Source: Noviherbaspirillum autotrophicum
Lineage (GTDB): Bacteria > Pseudomonadota > Gammaproteobacteria > Burkholderiales > Burkholderiaceae_D
Assembly (NCBI RefSeq): GCF_000818395.1
Contig: NZ_JWJG01000028.1
Coordinates: 732,853 to 796,852 of the forward strand
Direction: 5' to 3'
DNA: 64,000 bases
The position numbers and the translations under genes were made by a program. Below the pieces are notes generated by a model that was not told the DNA's origin, searched no databases, and saw nothing but the letters and a program-made list of their open reading frames with translations. Every line of letters starts with the position of its first letter. The first letter of the stretch is position 1. Of the stretch, positions 35,113 to 44,743 are shown in pieces.

Positions 35113-35445
35113 ATGCAACAAGCACTCCTGGTATGGACAAACCTCCCCGACGACGAATCTGCGCAAGCGATGGCGCGAGGATTGGTGGAGCAGCGCCTGG
35201 CGGCCTGCGTGAACGTGGTGCCGGGCGTGCGTTCAGTCTATCGCTGGCAGGGAGTTGTGGAGCAGGCGAGCGAGGTCACCTTGATGATCAAGACGACGCC
35301 GGCGCGCTACGCCGCGTTGGAAAGCGCGATCAAGTCCGCGCATCCCTACGAGGTGCCGGAAATTATCGCAACGCCGGTGGTGGCCGGCTTGCCAGTCTAT
35401 CTTGACTGGGTGGCACGAGAAACACAAAAGGAAATCGATGTATAA
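35113..35445 (+). CDS. cutA: Divalent-cation tolerance protein CutA
   Basis: CutA (110 aa) is a small trimeric ferredoxin-like protein linked to copper tolerance in E. coli, though its real role is unsettled. Conserved parts are EQRLAACVNVVPGVRSVYRW and KSAHPYEVPEIIATPV. Its last codons overlap the dsbD start by 8 nt, so the two are translationally coupled, an arrangement that also occurs in enterobacteria. Confidence 0.95.
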   Translation: MQQALLVWTNLPDDESAQAMARGLVEQRLAACVNVVPGVRSVYRWQGVVEQASEVTLMIKTTPARYAALESAIKSAHPYEVPEIIATPVVAGLPVYLDWVARETQKEIDV

Positions 35446-37240
35446 CCTATCCATAAGACGCATACTTGCTCACGTGCCGTACACGAGCCTGCGCACCATC
35501 CCCATATATGTGTCAATGGTCTTTGTCGTTCTCTGGACGCTATCGATGGCACCACTTGCCCGTGCCGCGGATGATTTTCTCGACCCGGAGAAGGCTTTCC
35601 AGTTTTCCGCAAAAATGGTCGACGCCAGGACAGCCGAGGTGACATACAAAATTGCGGATGGCTACTACATGTATCGCGAGCGCTTCGCCTTCAAGGCAGA
35701 CGGCGGCACGCTCGGCGAACCGGTAGTCCCGCCGGGGAAGGTGAAGTTCGACGAGACGTTTCAGAAAAATGTCGAAACCTATCATCAGGGCGTGACGATC
35801 AGGGTGCCGGTTGAAGCGGATGGGGCTTTTACCCTGAAGGTGACCGGCCAGGGCTGCGCCGACAAGGGATTGTGCTATCCACCGATGGAATCGCAGGCGA
35901 CGTTATCGCCGAACGGCGTCATGCCGCTTGCAGCGACGGGCGGGACGAGTAAGGCGATCTCCGGCGAGGCGCAGGATTCCGAGATGGGCCGAATCGAGGC
36001 CGCGCTTAAGAGTGGCCGCCTGATCGCCATCCTGCCGCTCTTCCTGCTGCTGGGCATCGGCTTGTCGTTCACGCCATGCGTCTTGCCTATGGTGCCGATT
36101 CTGTCGTCGATCATCGTCGGCGAAGGAGCACGGGTGAGCCGTGGGCGCGGCTTTGCGCTGTCGACGGCGTATTCGCTTGGCATGGCGCTGATCTACACCG
36201 CGCTTGGCATTGCAGCCGGCCTGGTCGGCGAAGGGCTGGCCGCGACGCTGCAGAATCCATGGGTGCTGGGGGCATTTGCGATGTTGATGGCAGTCCTGTC
36301 GCTGTCGATGTTCGGCGTCTACCACTTGCAGGTGCCGGCCGTGATTCAGCACAAGCTGATGAAAGTATCCGACCGCCAGGCCTCGGGCAAGATGATTGGC
36401 GTGTTTGCGATGGGCGCTATTTCTGCACTCATCGTCGGCCCCTGCGTGGCGGCACCGTTGGCCGGAGCGCTGCTTTACATCAGCCAGACGCGCGATGTGG
36501 TGATCGGCGGCAGTGCGCTATTTGCGATGGCCATCGGCATGAGCGTGCCCTTGCTGTTGATCGGCGTGTCCGCCGGCGCCTTGCTGCCGCGTGCAGGGGC
36601 ATGGATGGAGTCGGTGAAGTTCTTCTTTGGCGTACTGATGCTTGGGCTGGCGCTGTGGATCGTGTCGCCGGTGCTTCCCGGCTGGTTGCCGATGCTCGGC
36701 TGGGCAGTGCTGGGCATCGGCTATGGGGCCTACCTCGTTTGGCTCAAGCAGTGGGGCTGGGTGTCCAAGGTGGTCGGCGTATCGTTTGCGGTTTTGGGCC
36801 TGGTGCAACTGGTAGGCGCGGCCACCGGCGGACGCGACGCGCTCGCACCGCTGGCCCATCTGTTAAGCCCGGCGAAGAAGGCTGAATTTGCCCGGGTGAA
36901 GTCGGTGCAGGAACTCGATGCCGCAATCGCGCGTGCCAACGGCAAGACGGTCATGCTCGATTTTTATGCCGACTGGTGTGTCTCGTGCAAAGAAATGGAA
37001 AAGCTGACATTCAGCGACCCACGGGTTCAGGGGCAATTCGCCGATATGGTGCTGGTCCAGGCGGACGTGACGGCCAATAACGAGGATGACAAAGCGCTGC
37101 TCAAGCGTTTCAAGCTGTTCGGCCCGCCCGGCATCATTTTCTTCGACAAGCAAGGGCGCGAGATTCGGGACGCTCGGGTGATCGGCTACCAGGATGCGGA
37201 CAAGTTCCTGGGCTCGCTGCATCATGCGAAAAATCGTTGA
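35438..37240 (+). CDS. dsbD: Thiol:disulfide interchange protein DsbD
   Basis: DsbD (600 aa) passes electrons from cytoplasmic thioredoxin to the periplasm, serving DsbC and cytochrome c maturation. After an N-terminal signal segment come the periplasmic alpha domain (C140 and C146 in GCADKGLCYPP), eight membrane helices with C214 (FTPCVLPM) and C336 (VGPCVAAPL), and a C-terminal thioredoxin domain with C514-VS-C517 (YADWCVSCKEME). All six catalytic cysteines are present. ATG 35438 has AAGGA upstream; ATG 35516 is an alternative. Reductant supply suits the nearby ResB/CcsB system. Confidence 0.96.
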   Translation: MYNLSIRRILAHVPYTSLRTIPIYVSMVFVVLWTLSMAPLARAADDFLDPEKAFQFSAKMVDARTAEVTYKIADGYYMYRERFAFKADGGTLGEPVVPPGKVKFDETFQKNVETYHQGVTIRVPVEADGAFTLKVTGQGCADKGLCYPPMESQATLSPNGVMPLAATGGTSKAISGEAQDSEMGRIEAALKSGRLIAILPLFLLLGIGLSFTPCVLPMVPILSSIIVGEGARVSRGRGFALSTAYSLGMALIYTALGIAAGLVGEGLAATLQNPWVLGAFAMLMAVLSLSMFGVYHLQVPAVIQHKLMKVSDRQASGKMIGVFAMGAISALIVGPCVAAPLAGALLYISQTRDVVIGGSALFAMAIGMSVPLLLIGVSAGALLPRAGAWMESVKFFFGVLMLGLALWIVSPVLPGWLPMLGWAVLGIGYGAYLVWLKQWGWVSKVVGVSFAVLGLVQLVGAATGGRDALAPLAHLLSPAKKAEFARVKSVQELDAAIARANGKTVMLDFYADWCVSCKEMEKLTFSDPRVQGQFADMVLVQADVTANNEDDKALLKRFKLFGPPGIIFFDKQGREIRDARVIGYQDADKFLGSLHHAKNR

Positions 37241-37245
37241 ACGCT

Positions 37246-37294
37246 TATCTTTCGCGGAAAGATAGGGCAAGCGCTCCGTGAGGAGCGCTTTTTT
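37246..37294 (+). terminator. Tandem hairpins and terminator after dsbD
   Basis: TATCTTTC (37246-37253) pairs with GAAAGATA (37257-37264). Then AAGCGCTCC (37269-37277) pairs with GGAGCGCTT (37282-37290) around GTGA, followed by T to 37294. The second hairpin is a clear plus-strand intrinsic terminator and overlaps the end of the convergent corA gene. Confidence 0.9.
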
Positions 37295-38378
37295 ATTGGT
37301 CGCCGTTCAGGCCGCCGTCGTCGAGATAACGTTTTCGCCGGAAGACGAACAACAGCACCACGACGATTGCGGCCATCAACGCCATCGCAATCCAGAACCC
37401 ATCCCGGCCTTTTATCAGCGGCATGTCGACGAAATTCATGCCGAAGATGCCGGTAATGAGCGTCAGCGGCATGAACAGTGCAGTAATCACCGTCAGTGTT
37501 CTCATGATTTCGCTGGTGCGGTGAGCCATCGCGGAAAAATGGATCTGTACGGCAGACTCGATCGTCGACTCCAGCCGGCGCGCATGATTGAGTACGCGCG
37601 CGATATGCTCCATGACGTCATGGGCGCGCACCAGCAATATGTCCTTGGCGCGGCCATCGCCGCTGTGGTTGTCGATCAGGTAGTCGCGCAGCTCCTGCAC
37701 CGCATCGTGCTGGCCTTCAGACAACTGGTCGAGCTTGCGCAATTCGATGCGGGCGTCGAGCAGCGCCGTCCAGTCGTTGAACAGGCTGCGGGGATTGAGC
37801 AAGGCGCGCTGCCAGCGGTCGATCTGGGCGGTCAGCGGCTGGCGCAGGTCGAGGTATTGGTCAACCATCGCATTGAGCAGGCGCAGCATCAATTCTTCCG
37901 CCGTCGCGGGCGGACGGTTCGCGTATGTCGCACCTTCACGCTTGTTCCTGACTTCCAGCAGGCGGCTGCGCATTGCGTCGATCGTGCGGCTTTGCGCTGC
38001 GTGGACGGTCACCAGCGCATTGTCCATTAACAGGAAAGTGACCGGCTTGGTGTCAAGCTTGCTCAGCGCAGGCGGAATCCTGCGCTTTGCCTGTTCCGCG
38101 TCGGACTTGTCGCCATCCAGCGCAAGCTTGCGAAAGACCATCAGCGCGTAGTCCTGGGTCGCATCGAAGTAGGAGGGATGCGCGAGGTTGACGGCGTCGC
38201 TCAGGTGGAGATCGTAAATATGCACGCCCGTGGCGCGTTCGACCGTATCGCGCCAGACGGCCACGTCGGCGGCTACTTCGTCATGCGTGGCGTCCAGCCA
38301 GAGAAAACCGGGGGGCAGGGGGGCCAGAACGTCCTGCAGTTGGACGGCCTGAGTGCTGGTAATGTGAAAGATGTGCAT
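37293..38378 (-). CDS. CorA-family divalent metal transporter
   Basis: This 361-aa protein has a large cytoplasmic N-terminal domain rich in Asp and Arg and two C-terminal membrane helices. The pore motif is GMN at 313-315 (TGIFGMNFVDMP), the hallmark of CorA channels for Mg2+ (or Co2+, Ni2+; ZntB relatives move Zn2+). The exact ion cannot be told from sequence. It is convergent with dsbD and has no strong ribosome-binding site before the ATG. Confidence 0.9.
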   Translation of the reverse strand: MHIFHITSTQAVQLQDVLAPLPPGFLWLDATHDEVAADVAVWRDTVERATGVHIYDLHLSDAVNLAHPSYFDATQDYALMVFRKLALDGDKSDAEQAKRRIPPALSKLDTKPVTFLLMDNALVTVHAAQSRTIDAMRSRLLEVRNKREGATYANRPPATAEELMLRLLNAMVDQYLDLRQPLTAQIDRWQRALLNPRSLFNDWTALLDARIELRKLDQLSEGQHDAVQELRDYLIDNHSGDGRAKDILLVRAHDVMEHIARVLNHARRLESTIESAVQIHFSAMAHRTSEIMRTLTVITALFMPLTLITGIFGMNFVDMPLIKGRDGFWIAMALMAAIVVVLLFVFRRKRYLDDGGLNGDQ

Positions 38379-38425
38379 GAATGGCGGCTGGGCGGATTGC
38401 TGCGTGCCAGCTCATTGTAGCAGCC

Positions 38426-38453
38426 GAGCCCGCGGCGTCGGCCGCCGCGGCTC
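38426..38453 (-). promoter_or_regulatory. GC-rich hairpin between hemB and corA
   Basis: GAGCC-c-GCGGCG (38426-38437) pairs with CGCCGCGGCTC (38443-38453) with one bulged base. It lies after hemB on the minus strand. There is no T-run, so it may stabilise the hemB mRNA end or assist Rho-dependent termination. Confidence 0.45.
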
Positions 38454-38481
38454 AGCCGCCATCACGACGCCTGCAAGCGGA

Positions 38482-39570
<1,089 letters not shown>

Positions 39571-39578
39571 TCATGCAT

Positions 39579-39686
39579 AGGTGATCACTCACCTCCCGCT
39601 TCTCCTCCCTGAGCGGGGCCTATCGTGGCATTAGCGATAAGGCGTTACTGCCCTGGAGATCTTCCCCTTTCTCCAGGGTTTTTTTT
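39579..39686 (+). ncRNA. Candidate small RNA with anti-Shine-Dalgarno loop
   Basis: Three stem-loops lie end to end and a terminator follows. SL1: AGGTGA/TCACCT (39579-39594). SL2: CCCGCT/AGCGGG (39595-39617) with a loop reading TCTCCTCCCTG. SL3: GCCTATCG pairs with CGATA-a-GGC (39618-39643, one bulged A). Terminator: CCCTGGAGA (39651-39659) with TCTCCAGGG (39670-39678), then eight T. The orientation is opposite to hemB and engB and no ORF is present. The SL2 loop contains CCUCC, complementary to Shine-Dalgarno sequences. A weak promoter TTTTGT-17-CATAGG (39553-39581) would start inside SL1, so the 5' end is uncertain. A Burkholderia motif named hemB RNA is catalogued near this gene; I cannot confirm identity. 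Confidence 0.62.
39651..39686 (+). terminator. Rho-independent terminator of the hemB-engB small RNA
   Basis: A perfect 9-bp stem with a 10-nt pyrimidine-rich loop (TCTTCCCCTT) is followed by eight T on the plus strand only. The minus strand has no T-run after the stem, so this does not serve engB. It is the strongest sign that something is transcribed rightward in this gap. Confidence 0.92.
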
Positions 39687-39704
39687 GTCTTCAGCAAGGG
39701 CCGC

Positions 39705-40403
39705 TTAATGAGCGGGATCATGCTGCATTCCCGTACTTTCCTCGTTTAACCCAAGCAATTCGACGATACGGTCGTTCGCTTCGTCAATGCCGATGCGTTT
39801 CAATGCGGAGAAAAGCTGCACGGAAAAGGGAAGTGGTTGTCCCTGCGCGTCAACATAGCTGCTCAACACGGTGCGCGCAAGCCGCAGTGCATTGGTTGAA
39901 TCATTGCGATTGAGTTTGTCCGACTTGGTTAGCAGGCAATGGACCGGCTTGCCGCTTGGCGCAAACCATTCCAGCATTTGCACATCCAGGTCCGTGAAAG
40001 GCCGGCGCGCGTCCATGATCAGCACCAGTCCGGCCAATTGCGGACGGGACTGGATGTAAGTGCCAAGCAGTTGATTCCAGTGCAATTTCGCATCGCCGGG
40101 CACCTCGGCGTAACCATAGCCCGGCAAGTCGACCAGCATGCCGCGGATTTCCTCGACGATGGTCGGATCTTTCCGGTGTTGCGCGACGTGGGCGCCACCA
40201 ATCGAAAAGTAGTTGATATGCTGGGTCCGTCCGGGGGTCTTGGATGCGAATGCCAGGCGCTTTTGATTGCACAGGATATTAATTGCGGTTGATTTGCCGG
40301 CATTCGAGCGGCCGGCAAAGGCGATTTCGGGAACTTGCGTTTTTGGCAAATCTCGGAGGTGGTTCACGGTCGTGAAGAAACGGGCTTGCCAAAGTAGGGA
40401 CAT
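39705..40403 (-). CDS. engB: Ribosome-biogenesis GTPase EngB (YihA/YsxC)
   Basis: This essential GTPase (232 aa) assists 50S assembly. Motifs are G1 GRSNAGKST (31-39), G2 TPGRTQ, G3 DLPGYG (92-97) and G4 TKSD (159-162). The C-terminal tail beyond residue about 215 is acidic and slightly longer than in E. coli. It is divergent from the cytochrome c4 gene, and its 155-nt upstream gap holds a 16-bp inverted repeat. Confidence 0.95.
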   Translation of the reverse strand: MSLLWQARFFTTVNHLRDLPKTQVPEIAFAGRSNAGKSTAINILCNQKRLAFASKTPGRTQHINYFSIGGAHVAQHRKDPTIVEEIRGMLVDLPGYGYAEVPGDAKLHWNQLLGTYIQSRPQLAGLVLIMDARRPFTDLDVQMLEWFAPSGKPVHCLLTKSDKLNRNDSTNALRLARTVLSSYVDAQGQPLPFSVQLFSALKRIGIDEANDRIVELLGLNEESTGMQHDPAH

Positions 40404-40456
40404 AGATAGGTCAGAAATTGCAGCGAGAGGGGAGAAAATGCTTCAAAGCTATTGTA

Positions 40457-40472
40457 CAATAAGGGGTTATTG
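40457..40472. repeat. Inverted repeat upstream of cytochrome c4
   Basis: CAATAA (40457-40462) GGGG TTATTG (40467-40472) is a perfect 6-bp inverted repeat midway between engB and the cytochrome gene. It overlaps the palindrome ATTGTACAAT (40451-40460), which gives a -10-like TACAAT on both strands. It could be an operator or a divergent promoter centre; no known regulator is recognised. Confidence 0.4.
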
Positions 40473-40558
40473 CTTTGTTGCGCCGCAAAAGGCCAGTGGT
40501 GCAATAGTCAGACCGCTGTACGGGCCAGAATTTTAATATCAAGTCTCAGGGTGTTTGA

Positions 40559-41218
40559 ATGAACCGTGCGTTTTTACCGAGTGTGAAGTCGTTGTTCGTG
40601 GCGATGTTGGCTGTTTCTTCCATCGCATACGCAGCAGAAGAAAACAAGGCGCCAAAGGCTGATGCGGCCAAGGGTGAGGCGTTGTACAGCACTGGCGACA
40701 ATGCCCGGAACATTCCGGCATGCGTAGCTTGCCATGGCGCTGCAGGCAATTCGACCATTGCGCAGAATCCGAAGCTGGCAGCCCAGCATGATACCTATAT
40801 TGTTAAGCAACTGGCCGATTTCAAGACGCCGCAGCGTAACAATCCGGTGATGAGCTCGATTGCGAACGGCTTGACCGAGGCGGATATGAAGAATGTGGCC
40901 GCTTACCTCGACAAGCAAGCTGCCCAGCCGGGGTCTGCCAAGAGCAAGGAAACGGTTGAATTCGGCAAGAAGATCTACCGTGGCGGTATCGCCGAAAAGA
41001 ACGTTCCTGCCTGCGCAGGTTGCCATGGCGCCAGCGGTGACGGTATCCCGGCGCAATTCCCGCGCCTGGCCGGCCAGCATCAGGAATACACGGCTGCGCA
41101 GCTGACGGCATTCCGCGCCGGCACGCGCAAGAACAGCCCGCAAATGACAACTATCGCCAAGCGAATGTCCGACGAGGAAATCCAAGCTGTGGCAGACTAT
41201 GTCGCTGGCTTGAAGTAA
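40559..41218 (+). CDS. Diheme cytochrome c4
   Basis: This 219-aa periplasmic protein has a signal peptide cleaved near residues 24-26 (SIAYA-AEE) and two cytochrome c domains with heme sites CVACH (55-59) and CAGCH (152-156). The likely axial Met are M98 and M196. Cytochrome c4 carries electrons to cytochrome c oxidases or nitrite reductases. It precedes the System II maturation genes that would attach its hemes. A terminator at 41248-41275 suggests its own transcript. Confidence 0.95.
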   Translation: MNRAFLPSVKSLFVAMLAVSSIAYAAEENKAPKADAAKGEALYSTGDNARNIPACVACHGAAGNSTIAQNPKLAAQHDTYIVKQLADFKTPQRNNPVMSSIANGLTEADMKNVAAYLDKQAAQPGSAKSKETVEFGKKIYRGGIAEKNVPACAGCHGASGDGIPAQFPRLAGQHQEYTAAQLTAFRAGTRKNSPQMTTIAKRMSDEEIQAVADYVAGLK

Positions 41219-41247
41219 TCCAATAATAGCGGGAAAAAAATGATGGA

Positions 41248-41275
41248 GGGGGTGGCTAAAGCCGCCCCCTTTTTT
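41248..41275 (+). terminator. Terminator after cytochrome c4
   Basis: GGGGGTGGC (41248-41256) pairs with GCCGCCCCC (41261-41269), one G-U pair, around TAAA, followed by six T and a further T-rich stretch. It lies between the cytochrome gene and resB. Confidence 0.9.
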
Positions 41276-41294
41276 CTTTTGGAAGTAGAAATTC

Positions 41295-43403
41295 ATGAGT
41301 GTAAGTACCTCCGGGTTGCAACTGAAGACTGAGCGCCGCTGGCTGGCGGACACGGTCGAACTGATTTCGTCGATGCGCTTTGCCATCAGCTTGCTGACTC
41401 TGATTGCGGTCGCATCGGTGATCGGCACCGTGCTCAAGCAGAACGAGCCGATGCCGAACTATGTCAACCAGTTCGGGCCGTTCTGGTTCGAGGTATTCGG
41501 CAAGCTCGGGTTGTATGCCGTCTATTCGGCTTGGTGGTTCCTGCTGATCATGGCATTCCTGGTGGTATCGACGTCGCTGTGCATTGCTCGCAATACGCCG
41601 AAGATGCTCAAGGACATGCGCAGCTGGCGCGAAAACGTGCGCGAGCATTCGCTGCGCAACTTCCATCACAAGCTGGAGTGGACCTCGTCGGCGCCGCTTG
41701 CCACGCTGACCAAGCAATTGGCCGAACGCGTTGCGGGCGATGGCTACCAAGTGAAGGTAGTCGACAAGAAGGAGGCGGTGCTGATCGCCGCCAAGCGTGG
41801 CGCCGCCAACAAGTGGGGCTACATTTTTGCGCATAGCGCGATCGTCATCATTTGTATCGGCGGCTTGCTCGATTCCGATCTGCCGATCCGCTTTCAGGAG
41901 TGGTTCGGCAATAAGACGCCGTTTGCCGGCGGCGGCATCATTTCCGACATTCCGCAGCAGCATCGTCTGAGTCCGAACAATCCGACTTTCCGAGGCAATA
42001 CCTTCATTCCGGAGGGCGCCACCAGCAGCACCGCCATCATTGCCCGGCAAAACGGCGCGCTGGTACAGGACTTGCCGTTCTCGATCGAGCTGAAGAAATT
42101 CATCATCGAGCATTACTCGACCGGCATGCCCAAGCTGTTCGCCAGCGAGGTCGTGGTGCACGACCGTGAAACCGGCAAGTCTTTCCCGGCAACGATCAAG
42201 GTCAATGAACCCCTGATCTACAAGGGCGTTGCAGTCTATCAGTCGAGCTTTGACGATGGCGGCAGCAAGCTCAAACTGCTTGGCTATCCGATGTCCGGAG
42301 CGCAGCGCGAAACCATTTCCCTGGCAGGCGAAGTCGGCGGCACCACATCGCTCGGCAATCGGACCGGGGAAGACTATACGATTGAATGGTCGGGCTTCCG
42401 CCCGTTTAACGTCGAGAACATGGCGCAGAGCGGCCAGGATGTGCGTGCGGTCGATGCCAACAAGAGCTTCAATGAAAAATTCGCCGCCGGCCTGGACAAG
42501 CAGCTCGGCTCCGGGGCGAAGAATGCAAGCAGCAAGGACTTGAAAAACGTCGGCCCCAGCGTGCAGTACAAGCTGCGCGACAAGACCGGACAGGCACGCG
42601 AGTATCACAACTACATGCAGCCTATGCTGCTCGACGGCGCCTATGTTTTCCTGACCGGCATGCGCGATTCGCCCAACGAACCGTTCCGCTATCTGCGCAT
42701 TCCGGCTGACGACAATGACAGCGTCGACGAATGGATGCGCCTGCGCGCCGCGTTGTTCAATCCGCAATTGCGCGAGCAGGCGGCGGCGCGTTATGCGCTG
42801 CATGCCTTGCCCGATTCCAAGGGCGATACGGAAAGGCTGCGCACCCAGTTGCAGAAGTCTTCTGTGCGCGGGTTGGAAATCTTTGCCGGCGAGGGAAAAG
42901 AAGGCGGCTATATCGCCGTGTCGAGATTCCTGGAAAAGCTGCCTGCGGCCGAGCAGGAAAAGGCGGCCGAGGTATTCATGCGCATCCTCAACGGCAGCAT
43001 GTGGGAGTTGTGGCAAGTGGCACGCGAGAAGGACGGCTTGCAGCCAAACGCCGCCGACGACAAGCACGGGCGCTTCCTGCAACTGGCAACGAATGCGATC
43101 TCGGATGCATTTTTCTATGGGGCACCGGTCTATCTGCAACTCAAGGAGTTCCAGGAAGTCAAAGCGTCCGTGTTGCAAGTGACGCGCTCGCCTGGCAAGA
43201 AAGTCGTGTATCTCGGCTGCCTGTTGCTGACGCTTGGCGTGTTTGCCATGTTCTATATTCGCGAGCGGCGCCTGTGGATCTGGCTGAAATCGGATACGGA
43301 TGGCAAATCGCATGCGCTGATGGCCATGAGCACGCAGCGCAAGACACTCGACTTCGAGAAGGAATTCGAGGTGCTGAAAGCGCGGCTGGCGCAATCGGGG
43401 TAA
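41295..43403 (+). CDS. resB: System II cytochrome c biogenesis protein ResB (Ccs1)
   Basis: ResB (702 aa) pairs with CcsA/CcsB to carry reduced heme across the membrane and attach it to apocytochromes. Membrane segments occur at about residues 28-48, 75-96 and 170-190, followed by a large periplasmic domain and a last membrane helix near residues 637-655 (VVYLGCLLLTLGVFAMFYI). MRFAISLLTLIAVASVIGT is typical. System II in place of CcmA-I is usual in betaproteobacteria. ccsB follows after 88 nt. Confidence 0.95.
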   Translation: MSVSTSGLQLKTERRWLADTVELISSMRFAISLLTLIAVASVIGTVLKQNEPMPNYVNQFGPFWFEVFGKLGLYAVYSAWWFLLIMAFLVVSTSLCIARNTPKMLKDMRSWRENVREHSLRNFHHKLEWTSSAPLATLTKQLAERVAGDGYQVKVVDKKEAVLIAAKRGAANKWGYIFAHSAIVIICIGGLLDSDLPIRFQEWFGNKTPFAGGGIISDIPQQHRLSPNNPTFRGNTFIPEGATSSTAIIARQNGALVQDLPFSIELKKFIIEHYSTGMPKLFASEVVVHDRETGKSFPATIKVNEPLIYKGVAVYQSSFDDGGSKLKLLGYPMSGAQRETISLAGEVGGTTSLGNRTGEDYTIEWSGFRPFNVENMAQSGQDVRAVDANKSFNEKFAAGLDKQLGSGAKNASSKDLKNVGPSVQYKLRDKTGQAREYHNYMQPMLLDGAYVFLTGMRDSPNEPFRYLRIPADDNDSVDEWMRLRAALFNPQLREQAAARYALHALPDSKGDTERLRTQLQKSSVRGLEIFAGEGKEGGYIAVSRFLEKLPAAEQEKAAEVFMRILNGSMWELWQVAREKDGLQPNAADDKHGRFLQLATNAISDAFFYGAPVYLQLKEFQEVKASVLQVTRSPGKKVVYLGCLLLTLGVFAMFYIRERRLWIWLKSDTDGKSHALMAMSTQRKTLDFEKEFEVLKARLAQSG

Positions 43404-43491
43404 GCTGTCGGCCAAGGCATCTCGCTGTAGCAATATCGTCGTAGCACAATGTCACTCCGGCCGGTTGCCGGACGTGGCGTGGAGAAAAGTA

Positions 43492-44643
43492 ATGGAATTG
43501 ACACAATCGCAAATCTATTCCCCGCCGCCGGGCTTTTTCAGGCGCCTGTCGGTCTTGGACTGGGTGTATGGTGCGGCACTGGCAGCCGGCGCGCTGTTTG
43601 CGCTGAGCCGTTTCGGCGCGTACATGGATTACTACGAAAAGGCGATCCTGGTGCTGTCCGCGCCGACCTTTGCCTGGCTCGGATGGCACTGGAAGCCGGT
43701 GCGCTGGCTGATCGCGCTGCTGGCGATATTGGCGTTGTCGTCGATCTCGCTGTATGGCGGCGTGCTGGATGCGGCCAACCAGAAGTTCCTGCTCAAATAT
43801 GGATTGTCCAGCCAGTCCGCCGTGCTGTGGATGAGCACGCTGTTTTTCCTGTCGACGCTGTTCTACTGGGGCGGCCTGCTGACCCGATCCGGCTTCGGCG
43901 GCGCCGTCGGCAGCAAGTTGTGCTGGGCAGCGGTGGTGATGGGTTTCACCGGCATGCTGGCGCGCTGGTACGAGTCCTATCTGATCGGTACTGACGTTGG
44001 CCATATTCCGATTTCGAACCTGTATGAAGTGTTCGTCCTGTTTTCGCTGATCACCGCGCTGTTCTACCTGTATTACGAGCAGCATTATGCGACGCGCCAG
44101 CTGGGGCCGTTCGTGCTGCTGGTGATTTCGGCGGCGGTCGGCTTCCTGCTGTGGTACACAGTCAACCGCGAAGCATCGCAGATTCAGCCGCTGGTGCCGG
44201 CGCTGCAGAGCTGGTGGATGAAGATCCACGTGCCGGCCAACTTCATCGGCTACGGCACGTTCTCGCTGGCGGCGATGGTGTCGGCGGCCTATCTGCTGAA
44301 ATCGAAAGGGGTGTTTGCCGATCGTCTGCCGACGCTCGAAGTCCTCGACGACGTGATGTACAAGGCGATTGCCGTCGGTTTCGCCTTCTTCACGATTGCC
44401 ACCATTCTCGGCGCGCTGTGGGCGGCCGAAGCATGGGGCGGCTACTGGTCGTGGGACCCGAAGGAAACCTGGGCGCTGATCGTCTGGCTCAACTATGCGG
44501 CGTGGCTGCACATGCGCCTGATGAAAGGCTTGCGCGGGCAAGTGGCCGCTTGGTGGGCCTTGATCGGCTTGCTGGTCACTACGTTCGCTTTCCTTGGCGT
44601 GAACATGTTTTTGTCCGGCTTGCATTCCTACGGGCAGCTTTAA
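43492..44643 (+). CDS. ccsB: System II cytochrome c heme-lyase CcsB (CcsA family)
   Basis: This 383-aa polytopic protein is the heme-handling partner of ResB. The tryptophan-rich WWD motif is at 315-333 (WGGYWSWDPKETWALIVWL), flanked by the periplasmic His ligands H246 (KIHVPAN) and H378 (SGLHSYG); GHIPISNLYE is near residue 170. ATG 43492 with GGAGAAAAGTA upstream is chosen over a longer in-frame form. Naming varies: CcsA in plastids, CcsB in this protein family. Confidence 0.95.
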   Translation: MELTQSQIYSPPPGFFRRLSVLDWVYGAALAAGALFALSRFGAYMDYYEKAILVLSAPTFAWLGWHWKPVRWLIALLAILALSSISLYGGVLDAANQKFLLKYGLSSQSAVLWMSTLFFLSTLFYWGGLLTRSGFGGAVGSKLCWAAVVMGFTGMLARWYESYLIGTDVGHIPISNLYEVFVLFSLITALFYLYYEQHYATRQLGPFVLLVISAAVGFLLWYTVNREASQIQPLVPALQSWWMKIHVPANFIGYGTFSLAAMVSAAYLLKSKGVFADRLPTLEVLDDVMYKAIAVGFAFFTIATILGALWAAEAWGGYWSWDPKETWALIVWLNYAAWLHMRLMKGLRGQVAAWWALIGLLVTTFAFLGVNMFLSGLHSYGQL

Positions 44644-44661
44644 CAAAATTTTCATGGGGAT

Positions 44662-44687
44662 GGAATAAATCCTCGCGCCCGATTGTT
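44662..44687 (+). promoter_or_regulatory. Possible ECF-sigma promoter before the COG4315 gene
   Basis: GGAAT (44662-44666) is 17 bp from TGTT (44684-44687), resembling the GGAAC-N16/17-cGTT shape used by several ECF sigma factors. It lies 56 nt before the first gene of the ECF module at 44744. Use by the sigma factor at 45155 is inference. Confidence 0.4.
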
Positions 44688-44743
44688 TACCAATTGTGCA
44701 AGTTGCATCCGCACGCGTGATCAACCAGTCAAGCGAGGATCCC

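Noticed and set aside
41256-43433. 725-codon minus-strand open frame opposite resB
   Set aside because: Antisense shadow; it would cover the whole resB gene, which has clear family features.
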